A DNA stretch of 64,000 nucleotides from positions 372,001 to 436,000 of the forward strand of contig LODT01000031.1 in assembly GCA_001606155.1 (NCBI GenBank). The letters run 5' to 3'. This DNA comes from Tieghemostelium lacteum. Taxonomy: Eukaryota; Evosea; Eumycetozoa; Dictyosteliales; Raperosteliaceae. This document shows, one piece after another, positions 33,378 through 44,900 of this stretch (the stretch's first letter is position 1; every line of letters begins with the position of its first letter). The position numbers and the translations under genes were made by a program. The notes under the pieces were generated by a model, which saw nothing but the letters and a program-made list of their open reading frames with translations, was not told where the DNA came from and did no database searches.

Positions 33378-35222
33378 TTAAACATGTAGTGATTCTCTTT
33401 TTACAGCTGTGTTTGTTTGGAAATTTAGGTTTTAAATTGTTAGTAAAATCTATAGATTTGAGTATATGGATGTTTGTCAAGTACTTACAAAAAGAAGTTT
33501 TATTCTCCTTGTTAACTTTTTGTTGATTTTGAATAGTTTCTCTCCATTTGTTTTCAATTTGTTCAGAGTTGTCATCATCAGATTGTAAGGATAGAATATC
33601 AGGTGACACAGAAGATGTTAGGAAAGTTAGAGTTGTATCATCTTTAAAAATGATATTATCAACATCAATAACTTCTTTTACTTGAATTTTCTTTCCAGAA
33701 GGTTTAGTTCTCAGTAAGATATCATTACAGAGAATATATCTTCTCTGACTGTTACCACTAGTGGTATTTCCTTGTACCTTAATAGTTTTCTCAGAGAATT
33801 CATTATCCAGTATAATTCTTCTATGTGGTAATAAGAAATCACCATACTTCTCTTTGAAACCGTCTAATCTCAACTGAATATCGTACATTGAATTCAATAA
33901 TTCAGCTTCTCTTCTGTTTTCGTTCATCTCAGTAGCTAAATCCTTCATTTTTGAAAGAGCCTTGTTCAAATTGGCATAATCTTGTGACTCTTTATCTGTA
34001 TTCTTTATAATCTCTGTTAGTAAGAGTATATATCTTGGAATTCTCTGAACTGGCATAATCAAAAGTGAATTTAAATCCAAACTATCGCAAGCAGGGTTAG
34101 TTCCATATTGAAGGAACAATTGATCAATTGTTGAACTCTTTCTAACATTTTCCAATGTTTTCAAACTCTTTGTATAATTATTAATATAAACTGAATAAGT
34201 TTTCAAAAAATCAATCTACCATTATTATAAAATCATGAAAATTAATTAATATAATTGCTTATAAATATAGTTATAATAAAACACATACAATTGATATAAA
34301 AATGTCACCAAATACAATTGAACTAGCTTGTTGCTTCATTCTTTCTTCTAATCTTGTTAGGAAATGTGAATTATAATTATAAATTGTAACAATTTCTCCA
34401 AAAATAGTTTGTATTTGATCAGATGTCAAAGGTGGGTGGGATGTATCTAATGCAGCCTTTAATGGTGCTAAATAGACTTCAACAATAACTTTTAACTTTC
34501 CAACATAAACTCTCTCAGTTTGTAAAATTTCATCAGCAATATTCTTTCTCTTTTCTGTTAATTAGTTAGTTAGTTGTTAGATGCTATGCTGAGTGATAAA
34601 TTAATATTAAAAAAGAGTACATACGACTATCTGAAGTTGTTATATTCTTTACAGCATCTATCATGCCTCTAAATGTTGGGAATCCTTTTTTCTTTATAGT
34701 TTTATTACTATCAGGAGAGGAAGATGATGCAGCTGGTGATGTTGGTGCACTTTTTGATGGTCTAAGTATTGGTTGGCTGATTGGTGTACTTGGTAAACTG
34801 TTAACAGCATTTTCTGTTGATGTTACATTTGCTTTTGAAATTGGGGTAGATGGTGTAGATCTTGATGGTACAGGTGGTGGTGTAGGTTTATTTGGAGATG
34901 GTATTGGTGGTAGTACTTTTACTGGTGATTGAGGTGGTGTTGATATTACATTTGAGACTGAACTAGTTAATTTTGCTCCTATTTTTCCTTTATTTATAAC
35001 TTGATCTGGTGTTGTTGTTTTCTTTGTCTCTGTGAATGTTGAGCTATTACCACTAGTTGATTTCGATTTAACAGATACAACAGCTACTAGGGATATTAAC
35101 AATATCAATCCTAAAGTAATGGTGCCAGTGTAATATGTAATCAAACATGATACAATAGTAGATCCAACCAAAACTGATTGTTCTTTACAAAATAACTGAA
35201 TGTTTTCTTTATGTTTATCCAT
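33378..35222 (-). CDS. membrane-anchored RhoGEF (DH–PH)
   Basis: Predicted 539 residues, minus strand exons 35222–34625, 34554–34289, 34215–33489 and 33406–33378. N-terminus (residues 16–50) has one or two hydrophobic segments (VLVGSTIVSCLITYY, TLGLILLISLVAVVS), followed by a Pro/Ser/Thr-rich linker with PxxP-like motifs (about 90–160). The DH domain spans about 205–405: IADEILQTERVYVGKL, and LIMPVQRIPRYILLLTEI, with the RIPRY helix that contacts Rho GTPases. A PH domain follows (RRYILCNDILL ... VIDVDNIIF). The activator of Rho/Rac GTPases is thus probably fixed to a membrane. The last exon is small (29 bp) and less certain. Most RhoGEFs are not membrane-spanning, so this is unusual. Confidence 0.85.
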
Positions 35223-35327
35223 ATCTAACACAATTTTTTTAATCTATTTATAAAATTAAGTAATAAAAAAAAAAAAATATTATTAATAAGTTTAGTCATT
35301 TTATTTGAAAAAATTGGGAATGGGCCA

Positions 35328-35433
35328 TTGAATGATAATCTGAAAACTTAAATAAATTAGGCCTTTTACAAAAAATTAATTAATTTGTTTAAGTTTTCAG
35401 ATTATCAGTCAATTTATTGACTCTATCATTCAA
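35328..35433. repeat. nested inverted repeat with a small internal hairpin
   Basis: Three stem elements in 106 bp. Outer arms 35328–35337 (TTGAATGATA) and 35424–35433. A long inner stem of 20 perfect pairs, 35333–35352 with 35388–35407, separated by 35 bases. Between the right arm and the outer arm sits the hairpin AGTCAAT–TT–ATTGACT (35407–35422). The outer and inner stems share about four bases, so not all can form at once. It sits 5 bp past the stop of the 35439–35627 frame. Either a 3'-UTR structure, a short non-autonomous element, or a terminator-like region. Confidence 0.7.
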
Positions 35434-35438
35434 CATCT

Positions 35439-35627
35439 TTAATTTGTTTGTGATGATGGTAATGGTTGTGATTTAGCTCTAGATCTGAATTCTTGACAAT
35501 GGTTGCATTTTGTGCAGCCTCCTCTATAGGACCATGGATGAAGTTGTTTGCCACTTGGATTGAGTTTCTCCTTGACAGTTTCTTTCCAGCTTTTTTTTGG
35601 TTTATTCTTTGATGTACTCTCTCTCAC
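35439..35627 (-). CDS. gene remnant or 3' exon with a CxxCxxC-like motif
   Basis: Open frame of about 63 residues with no ATG; the frame is closed upstream by a stop, so an exon beginning at the splice acceptor (TTATCATAG-type site at about 35628) is likely. It carries PSGKQLHPWSYRGGCTKCNHCQEF and a basic Ser-rich tail. Immediately upstream, in another frame, 35629–35748 is also open (LIDQAHRIHSFVQLVLFLQN). I cannot join the two by a convincing intron. It may be the 3' end of a gene whose 5' part has been lost next to the transposase-like gene, or a pseudogene. Family not recognised. Confidence 0.35.
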   Translation of the reverse strand: MRESTSKNKPKKSWKETVKEKLNPSGKQLHPWSYRGGCTKCNHCQEFRSRAKSQPLPSSQTN

Positions 35628-35983
35628 CTATGATATTCTGTAAGAACAGAACCAATTGAACAAATGAATGTATCCTATGAGCCTGATCAATGAGGTATTT
35701 GAAATCAGCAGAATTCTGATTCTGGTTGTTTGTTGTTTCGATAATGCCCTTTTAACTAATTAGCCATCAACAGGCAACTTTTTAGAATATGTTAGAATGT
35801 TTATTTCTAAATTTGGAATCATTTCATTCAAAATTTTTATTTTTTAAAAAATATTTTAATTAAAATTAAAAATTATTACCTAAAATGGAATTGTTTGTAA
35901 CTATTATGTTAGAGTGAGAAGTAAGCTTGACAAACTAGATAACCCTGTGCTTTTTATTTTTTTTTTTATTAAAAAATATTGAA

Positions 35984-37450
35984 ATGACAAAATTTTATGA
36001 TTACACATATAAATATGTGAATAACAACAATACAAAGCCAAATAACATTAGTAATAATAGAATTTATCAACCCACCATTGACGAAACAGTAACAAAGATA
36101 TATAATATATCCCAACCAACAATAGAATTATCTCCAGTACTATCATCACAACCTAATTTACCCACCATAATAACACCTCTAACAACAGAAGATAGATACT
36201 TATATAATATACCACCTACACAAACACCATTACCCAATAATTTATTAAATCCGTACCCAACAATACCTTCACTATCATCATCTGAATATTCATTTGGTCA
36301 CATTTCATCACAACCAATACCTCAACAGTATCAACATAACCGATCAACCCAAACTACCGTAGTCAGTGCCATTTAAATGCCATGCAAAAAGTCAGTGAAC
36401 CAAAAAAAAGTTTCGCCCAAACTGGGGCTCGAGCTTTGTAAAGTGGAAGTGAGTCGCGGAAATGTCTTTAAAGTGTTGTGATTTCCAGCTAATAATGGTA
36501 CGACTAAGCCCAGATAGCTCAGTCGGTAGAGCGCAAGGCTTTTAACCTTGTGGTCCTGGGTTCGAGCTCAAATATACAGATCATATAATAATAATAATAA
36601 TAATAATGAAATTCAAAATCATTCTCAACCAATATATCAACCATCATCTCAACAAACTCAATCACAGCCTCTATACCAATTACCACCAATAACTACAATC
36701 ACTACAACTTCATCATTACAGCCACAACACCAATTACCATCAACTACTACAACTTCTAACGCATCATCAGGATATCAACAATCACAATCCCATCAACACT
36801 TGCAACCATCATCATCAGATCCTCACAACCAATATCATCAGTCAACACCACCACAGAATAATAATAATAATAGATATTTACTAACTGCAAATCAACGAGA
36901 AGAAAAGATTTCTCTTTTAAATGAAGAACAAAAAGAGGAAATAGATTTATTAATAAACTATCTTGGAAAATCTAATAGAAATAATAATTGTAATAATATT
37001 TTTAGAGTAAAAGTCATTGCAGAGGAATTGTTGGAATATACAAGAAACTCATTAAATTTAGAACAAAAGAGAAACCCTATAAATAGTAGATCAACTGAGG
37101 AGTTAATAGATAAATATCCAGATTTATTTAACAAGAAAAATAAAATCATGATGGAAATAGCAATAGAAAAAAGTATCAGCACAGATATAAATAATATAAC
37201 AAAATACGGTGAATTTATAAATATATACACAAACGAAATAAATAGAAAAAAATATAGGTGTTCAGTGTGTAGAAAAACTTATACTAGATTAACAAATTTA
37301 AAAAATCACATTGGAACACAACACATTGATATATTAAAAAGAGATGTAAATAATACATTTATAAGATTAAAAGAGAATATTGAAAGAGGTTTACCAATTG
37401 AACCAATCATTAGAAGAAATAAGAAAAAGAGAAGAATTGATCAATTTGAA

Positions 37451-37497
<47 letters not shown>

Positions 37498-40400
37498 AAA
37501 TGATGGTGATGATGATGATGATGATGACGATGATGATGACAATGAAGAAGTAGATGTATTAATGGATGTTGATAATAGGGTTTGTAAAAGACATAATATT
37601 GAATGTGATGAAAATAGTGATGATAATACAGATAATATTAATGATCCTGACTATCAAAGTGAATCTGATGAAGATCAACAATTAGAAGAAGAATTTGAAG
37701 AGAGTGAAGAGAGTTCTGATGAAGAGAGTGAATCTGAAACCTCAAATATTTGTCCACATTTAGGTTGTAATAAAGTAACCTCAAAAACCTATTGCTTACA
37801 TAAATACAAAATTCATCATGAATATTTTGATGAGGATGAATTAGAATATATAGTAAGTCATTGTAAAGGTTGTATCATGATAAAAAAGAATATATTAATG
37901 AAAGTAGCTCGTGCAGAACATACTCTCCAATCAAACAATTGTAAATATAAATATAATAGCTGTTTATAAATTTATTTATTAATACATGATTTAGATTTTA
38001 ATTCATATGATGCTGCTGCATTTAAGGTTTCCAATAGTTTATCATTCGAAAATGTAGAAAAAGCTATGGTTAAAATGAACTTTAATACAACAACTGTTTC
38101 TACCTATAGAATTAAAAAAGTTATAAAGAAAATAATAGATGATCATTTAACTGTCAAGCCTTTACAAGATAGACGAATGATTGGTTGTATGTTGGATTTT
38201 GATCAACATGTCAGAAGTTTATTTCAGCTAAAATATCCACGTCATGTATGTATAAATGTGCATACAAAAATACAATGTTTATATTTTAACTGTACTTGAT
38301 GATCTTAATTTAGTTAAATGGTATTAATAGACCAAAATTTGAATACCATAATGAATTGGGTTTAAAAAGTGATCGATGGTTAATAGTGTTACCAGTTCAC
38401 TTTGATGGTGCTGTAATGTCCAAAAACCATGCTAATGACCAGGAAGTTGGTTGCTTATCTATATTTGATAATAACAAATCCCTATCTGAGGTTAAATCCA
38501 AAAGAGATTCCAATCCATTTTTAATATTTCGAGGAGAGGAAAACTATGATAATCTAAAAAGAGGATTACATGATTTTATTCAGGTATGTATTTTAATCTA
38601 ATCTATTGCTATATATACTTTTATTTTTATCATTCTTTTTTATTGTTGTCTTTGCTATTGTTGTGTGAAACATACATACTCTAAATTTTATTTGTTTGTT
38701 TGTTGCCAAGTTAGAGTGTGTTCAACAAAAAATAATGAAAATGAAAAAATATTCCTTGTGATTTTGATTTAATATTTAAAATGTTATAAATATACACACT
38801 ATTACTTATAATATATATTTTATGATACAACGAGGATGTCCATACTAATAAAAATACAGATTGTAAATGATAGGATTTCAAAATTTCATCCAATCTATAT
38901 CAATGATAAATGTTATTTAGTATACATATTATTATCTTTAGATGGAGCATGTAGAGGATACATGTTAGGACAGGTGAAATTGTTTTTCTCCCAGTCATTT
39001 TTTAGATGTGCAAGATGTACAATAACTTTCCACTCCTTAAATATTGTAGATCCAAATATCAAATTCCATCATAGAACTCTAGAGGAGACAATGTTCTATT
39101 GTAAAAATGTTAGTAAGTCACTGGATGCCAAATGGAGATTAGGCCATAAATATGAACCAATTCTAAATATTGGTTTTGATCATTATTACTCAGAGATACT
39201 ACACATGACCATGGGTGTAGTTAAATATAATTTTAAATTTATACTCTTTGATTGTCTGAACTGCTCCAAACCTAATGAATGTTCAAATGATATGCAAGCT
39301 GCATTAAAAAAGTATTGTAAATTATCTTTAGATTATTTTAGTTCAACTGATAGAAATGGTAAAACTCTTAGTATATTGGATAAATTTGTGAAAGGTGCTG
39401 TAAATTATGGCGAATATATGTATATAATATTTGAATTCAATAAGTTCTCAAAAATATTAGCTAAATATAATGTGTATAGTGCTAGTAAATTGAAAAATGT
39501 AATGTTAATAATGTAATCTTTGATTTTTAAAATAGATACTAATAATAATAATATTTATGAATAGGTTAAAAAAGGGTTTAAACAATTATGGTATTTATTA
39601 GCTCTATGTTGTTATGATCATAGATATGCATTTCGAATTAAAGAATATCAATGGAGATATCTTGCTGGTAAATGGGGTAAGTTGGTTATGGAAACTTTTG
39701 GTATTCCAATTGATGGATGGAAAAGATCCAGACATTATCACCAAGTAGGTAATTTCTTTGTTAAGGGTGAAGATCAACATAATGAAGTAGAATCTGGTGA
39801 AGAAGATGATGATGATGATAATGACATTCAATCAATGACCAACCATCTATCAAGTTATATTCATGAATTTATCATTCATGTTGGATATGATTTAGAAAGA
39901 ATTGGTAGTTTAGTTAGAGTCAGTGTATTTGGTTCTGAGACTGCGCACAAGGTAAATAGAATCAATGTTGAACGACAAACCAATCGTAGTAGAGTTTCTG
40001 AAAACAGAAACCAAAATCAATCGCCACAATCACCTACTACAACCACTTCTACTGCAGCTACTACTGCCACTGCCACTACTCCTACTCCTACTCCTATTCC
40101 TACTCGAACTATTTCTACTCGAGTTACTGCTGCTACTACTACCACAACTACTACTGCTGAGCAAGAAAAGAAAGTACCTAAAGGATCAATTTACCAACAA
40201 TTAACATTGAACTTCTTATCATATTATTTTAATACGACTTCAAATAACTCTAATACCAATCTTTCAAGTTATTTGGAAGCTAACCAATCACAAATCCATG
40301 AATTATGTAATAAGTTTGATCCATTCAATCAAACCTTATTTTATCTACCAGATTTATTTCAAATAAACTCTCTTGATGACATACCAACTCCTTCAAATCA

Positions 40401-41172
40401 ATCAAACCAACTATTTGGCATTGGATGCCCGGTAAGTGTGCTATACACAACAGCTGATGAGTATCTATTTAGTTGGTACGATGCTATAATTATTGATTTT
40501 AAAATTCAAACCTCTCTTTACTCAGTTGTTTACCATAAGTATGTATACTTTCTAAATGATATTCCATTAAATATAGCACTATTTTCATCTTGCTGTTTTA
40601 ATCTAATTATCTTATATCTGTAAATCAATTCCTTATACAAATAGGCTATTTATAATTCTAAATCTATTATTATATATCTTTTATTATAATTCTATATCTA
40701 TTCTCTTGTTGCTGTAATCTGTTATATTAAAAATAAGAGTTTAGTTAATATTAATATTCAATCTTTATTAAATAGGGAAAAAGGAGATATAGTAGAAACA
40801 AATATTAATGCTAATCGAATGTTCAAAACAATTGAAGGTGCTATTCCACACAGTCAACTTAATAAGAATGATCTTGTACTTTTAACACAGGATTTTGAAT
40901 CAACTGATGGTGTTGATGTTGTTGGTGCTTATGTTGCTAAAGTTAAAAATAAGAATAACAAAAACAAAGATATAGAATTCGAACTTATACACAACAAAAA
41001 AGTAGTTGTGGAAAAAATAAGTGATAATCAGGGTAAGGTATTTACATTCAAAGGTGATATCTCTGCACTTCGTACCTATATCCAAGATCTTTCTGATGTC
41101 CCAAAAGTTACCTACCATATAAATCACTTACCTACCAGAGCTAGAGCTAGAAGTAAAAAAAGAAAGAGATAA
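35984..41172 (+). CDS. multi-exon gene derived from a DNA transposase (Plavaka/CACTA-like)
   Basis: Predicted 1411 residues in seven exons: 35984–36327, 36580–37940, 37995–38245, 38314–38583, 38860–39498, 39565–40538 and 40776–41172; all exon phases fit. N-terminus is Asn/Pro/Gln/Ser-rich. Two C2H2-like fingers follow: CSVCRKTYTRLTNLKNHIGTQH shortened here to CSVCRKTYT–HIGTQH, about 342–363, and CPHLGCNK–HKYKIHH, about 505–527, with an Asn/Asp run between. The core, about 650–1090, looks like a DDE transposase of the Plavaka/CACTA group: LPVHFDGAVMSK (D683), LSLDGACRGYMLG (D770) followed by FFRCARC, EILHMTMGVVKYNF resembling the DyMH-LGV motif, and VFGSETAHK (E1080). A tudor/SH3-like segment (FSWYDAIIIDF–YSVVYHK) and a Lys/Arg-rich end follow. 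No stop in the frame. Active element or domesticated host gene: cannot be told. No clear terminal repeats were found. Confidence 0.6.
36328..36579 (+). other. first intron of the transposase-like gene, holding a broken tRNA gene
   Basis: 252-bp intron inferred because the 35984 frame and the 36580 frame are both open, in a matched phase (donor GTATCA, acceptor ATATACAG), and the latter has no start codon near its left end. It contains the split tRNA-Lys gene. Confidence 0.5.
36414..36567 (-). pseudogene. tRNA-Lys(UUU) gene split by a ~135-bp inversion
   Basis: Plus strand 36508–36567 is the first 60 nt of a good tRNA-Lys: acceptor 5' arm GCCCAGA, D-arm, anticodon arm CAAGG–CTTTTAA–CCTTG with anticodon TTT, variable loop, T-stem CTGGG and loop TTCGAGC. 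Then it stops matching. The missing 13 nt (CCCAG + TTTGGGC + G) are found in reverse orientation at 36414–36430. Downstream of that end, on the minus strand, is a poly(T) stop (8 T at 36402–36409), as expected of a Pol III gene. Flipping about 36432–36566 restores a normal 73-nt minus-strand tRNA with perfect T-stem and an acceptor stem with one G–T pair. Both junctions share TCGAGC, a microhomology. Confidence 0.8.
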
Positions 41173-41956
41173 ATGATCAAAATATTAATAAAACAAGCAA
41201 AATCAATCAAATTGTTTAAAAAAAATTAAAAAAATAACTATTTTATTTGAAAATGAAAAAAAATGAATTATTTTAGGAAATTTTAAAAAATTTAATTTTT
41301 TTTAATTAAATTAACTATATTTGGACATACCAAATTACCAGAACGCTAGGGTGCTTGAAACACTGTTATTTTAAAGGGAATGATGATGTTATTGAATTCT
41401 GTCTAAATATTTAATAAATGCCAATGTTGATCTAAAATTGAATATATTGGAAATTAATTGAGTTATCTTTTTATTTATCTGAGTCCTCTTTATAATTCTT
41501 CATTAGTTGCTTTACTTCTACTAATTCACTTTTCAGATCTATATTAACTATATTAACCTATTAGCCAATCTTCTTGTAGAATTGTACATACCATCATCTA
41601 TGATGGGCTGTCTAAACATATATTATCCTTATTATTCTTAAATTAATAAATAGATTTAATATTTATCCAACGACACACCATATTTTATGATGAAATTCGA
41701 GATTCCATTCACACCCAATTTATTCTCGGTATTAATCTAGAGATTATAATCTCTACAAATTGTAAAACCTATAATGTAAGTAAATATATTTTCGATAATT
41801 ATTCGAATTTTCACAAATCTGGAATCACTTTAGATAATGGGTGTTGTTTATGATATTACAAATATGAAAAATCAAATAGACTGAATATTTATTTTTTAGA
41901 AAATTCTTGTTAACATGATTTGTTCACACCACAAATACAATCAAAACAAAAGGTGT
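41173..41956. other. intergenic region, possible transposon 3' flank
   Basis: 780 bp, AT-rich, with a palindrome of 18 bp at 41738–41755 (TAGAGATTATAATCTCTA). A less AT-rich spot at 41340–41390 has no match to the left flank of the transposase-like gene, so I could not define terminal inverted repeats. No RNA gene noticed. Confidence 0.4.
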
Positions 41957-44900
41957 CTATTTTGATATTTTAATTTTTTTACTATCATTTCTATATAATA
42001 CAATATAAAATTAGTAAATTAAGTAATAAAAAAAAAACAACATAATGAAACTTACATATCTCTCTCAGTGCTTTCTAGAGTTCTTTTATGAAATTCTTGT
42101 TTTTTTGCCCTAGATTTTCTAGGTTTTTGATTATTATCCTTTGGAGAAGTAGCACAAGTTTTTGTTGGTGTAGTATTAGAATCTACAATTACTGATTTAG
42201 TTTCTAATGAAGTTGTGGTAGTTGTAGTCAATTTAATTTTTGGAAGTTTCTTTTCTTTCTTTTGGGGTTTTGGTTTAGCATTATCTACATTCATTGTATT
42301 TGGTTTAGCACTATCTACAGTCACCTTTTGATCATTGTTCTGAGTATTTGTTGAAACTTTAAAGACACTAGGACATATGCATCCCAAATCAAATAGTTCA
42401 ATTTCCAATTTCTCCAACATGTTTTTATCATCATCACTGAGAGTGGACAATGACTGATTATCCACACTATTCAATTGACTTAGAATCTTATTCTTTTTAC
42501 TCAATATTAAATTAAATTCTGTTTGTTGCTTGGCTCTAAGACTTGGATATCGTTTTAGAGTTGAGGTCTCATCATCTTTTGGATGTGGTTTACCAGCTAA
42601 TGCAGCATCAGATCTATCTAAAATAGCCTTGAAACCAATTGGTGTAATAATAGTATTCTGTTTCATTAACTCCATTGCCAGATTCTTTTTATCAAGTTCA
42701 TATTTAATATTCTTACTATCCCAACCTTCCTTCTTTTCATTATTAGATTCAATCATCTTTTTCAAAGCTTGTACATCAGTATTTACATTTCTCATATTTA
42801 TCAGTTTTTGTATTTTATCATTTGTACTATTGAGTTTCTTTGTTGAATATGGTTGAGCAGTTCCATTATTAATTGACTTTTGTATACTATCTCTCTTTTT
42901 AGCCAAAACTAAAATATGTTCAATTTCTTTCTGTGTAAGTTGTGAGTTGATATTGTTATTAATATTAGTATTCGTAATGGTATTACTGCTATTGATATTG
43001 CTATTGATATTGCTATTGATATTGCTATTGATATTGCTATTGATATTGCTGTTGATATTATTATTGGTATTGGTAATGATCTTGGTGCTGCTGGTATTGA
43101 TATTGATCTTTGTGTTACTGGTATTGATGGGATTGGTAGTGAACTTAATGTTAGTGTTGGAGTTGAAATTGGTTTTGGTATTGGTGGTGATCCTGATGTT
43201 GATGTTGGAGTTGTTGAGTCGGGGTCTATCTCTAAATAGATTAGCTTTTGAATAGCTGAAACGATTAATTTCTTCATTTGTGTAAAATGGATGTTCTGAT
43301 AGAGTACTATTGAAATTGATGTTTCTCATTAACATGTACCGAGGTGGTCCAAACTCTGGGACTGAAATATCAATATAACTCTTTGGAGTCTCAATTTGCA
43401 GTAAAATGAAATTTCTAACAAAACTGAATTTGATTGTTGGTTGAAACTGTAGTTGGCTGATTTGATATTTTGTGAAGTTACTTTTATTCTCTTCAGTGTA
43501 TTTGTCCAGTAGATTAGTTATAACTCTAACACCATCCTCCTCCAACAATTCATTATTTGCATCTTTAGCTTTACCATAGTGTGGTAGTGTCTTATATATT
43601 GGATGATAAGCTTCTGGGAAAAACTCTGGATACTATATCCCACAGAATCATAGAAAAATAAGTTAATACACTGTTTAAAATGAATTTGAATGAATGGTTG
43701 TTGAATATACCTACAGAAGAATCTAAAACTACAAAACCAAAATATAAAGGTTTGAGAGGTTGAGCTATTTTAGTTGGTGAATAGTTTGGTATGAAAATGA
43801 AATTCTTAATCTCATCCATTTCAATAGAGGTGAAATATGGATAGTAATAGTTAAAGTCATTACAATTACCCATGAAATACTTCATTTGCCAAACTAGAGC
43901 GTAGAGGTAGTTATTAACTTTTTCATTTGGATTTTCAACTACTTTAAACTTCTTAACTACTAATTCATGTGGATTCATTTTAAATACCTCTTGTAACCGG
44001 TCATTCAGAGTTGGTAATATCTTACTACCATTCTCCAACCAAAATGGATGAGAACAATCTGTAAATCTACTTTTTAGATTCTTCATTATATTCTTTTCTG
44101 ATTTAGCTCTACCAAATGGATTACTATAATCCATAGGTTCACTATCAACCACCTGGTGACCTACAACCAAATCCAAGCAATTCTCCATCTCATTATGATT
44201 AAAATATATAGTTGATGTATAATCTGTATTCCCTGGAAACAATGAAGCTTGAACTATACGTGATGCCTTTAAGAATTTTTCATTTATATAATTATTCAAA
44301 TGAAGTGAATATACTGCCTCTGGTATATGTTCTGGTCTCATATCCTTATTATTATTATTATTATTTTCGGTATTGATGGTATTGGTATTGGTATTGGGTG
44401 TGGTAGGTTTATGAAACCAATTTGGTAAAAACAGTGAATGTGACATTATGGATTTCCAATTTTCTATATTTATCTGTTGAGAATTACTGTCATAAATATA
44501 TTCATCAACTTTTAGTTTTTTGTAAGATAACCAATATTTTTCAGAACTAAAGAAGGTAAATTTTGGTAGATAGTCACTACCACACATTCCAGCCATAAAT
44601 ACAAAATCATCTATAATTCTATCTGGGTCTTTTTGTTCAAAATCTCGTACTGATTCAATAATCATTTTTCTCAATGCAGGGATATCTATAATTTCATATT
44701 TCTTACCCATACACCGAGAAACAATTACAATATTCTTTTTAGAAAGTAATGATGATATAATTAAATCTGTATCACTGTAGTAATATGTTAATATAAACAT
44801 TAGAATCTACCTAAACAAACTTATTAATTATACTATATAATTACTTTGAATAAATTAAAATTCTATCGTTTGGATCATAATTTTGAGCATTTAAGTGTTG

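Noticed and set aside
35984-41172. Classification as a retrotransposon near a tRNA gene
   Set aside because: No reverse transcriptase, protease, RNase H or LTRs seen; the motif order is that of a DNA transposase.
42947-43255. Plus-strand Leu/Ile/Val-rich frame in the XRN gene
   Set aside because: Antisense reading of an Asn/Ile/Ser repeat in the real exon.
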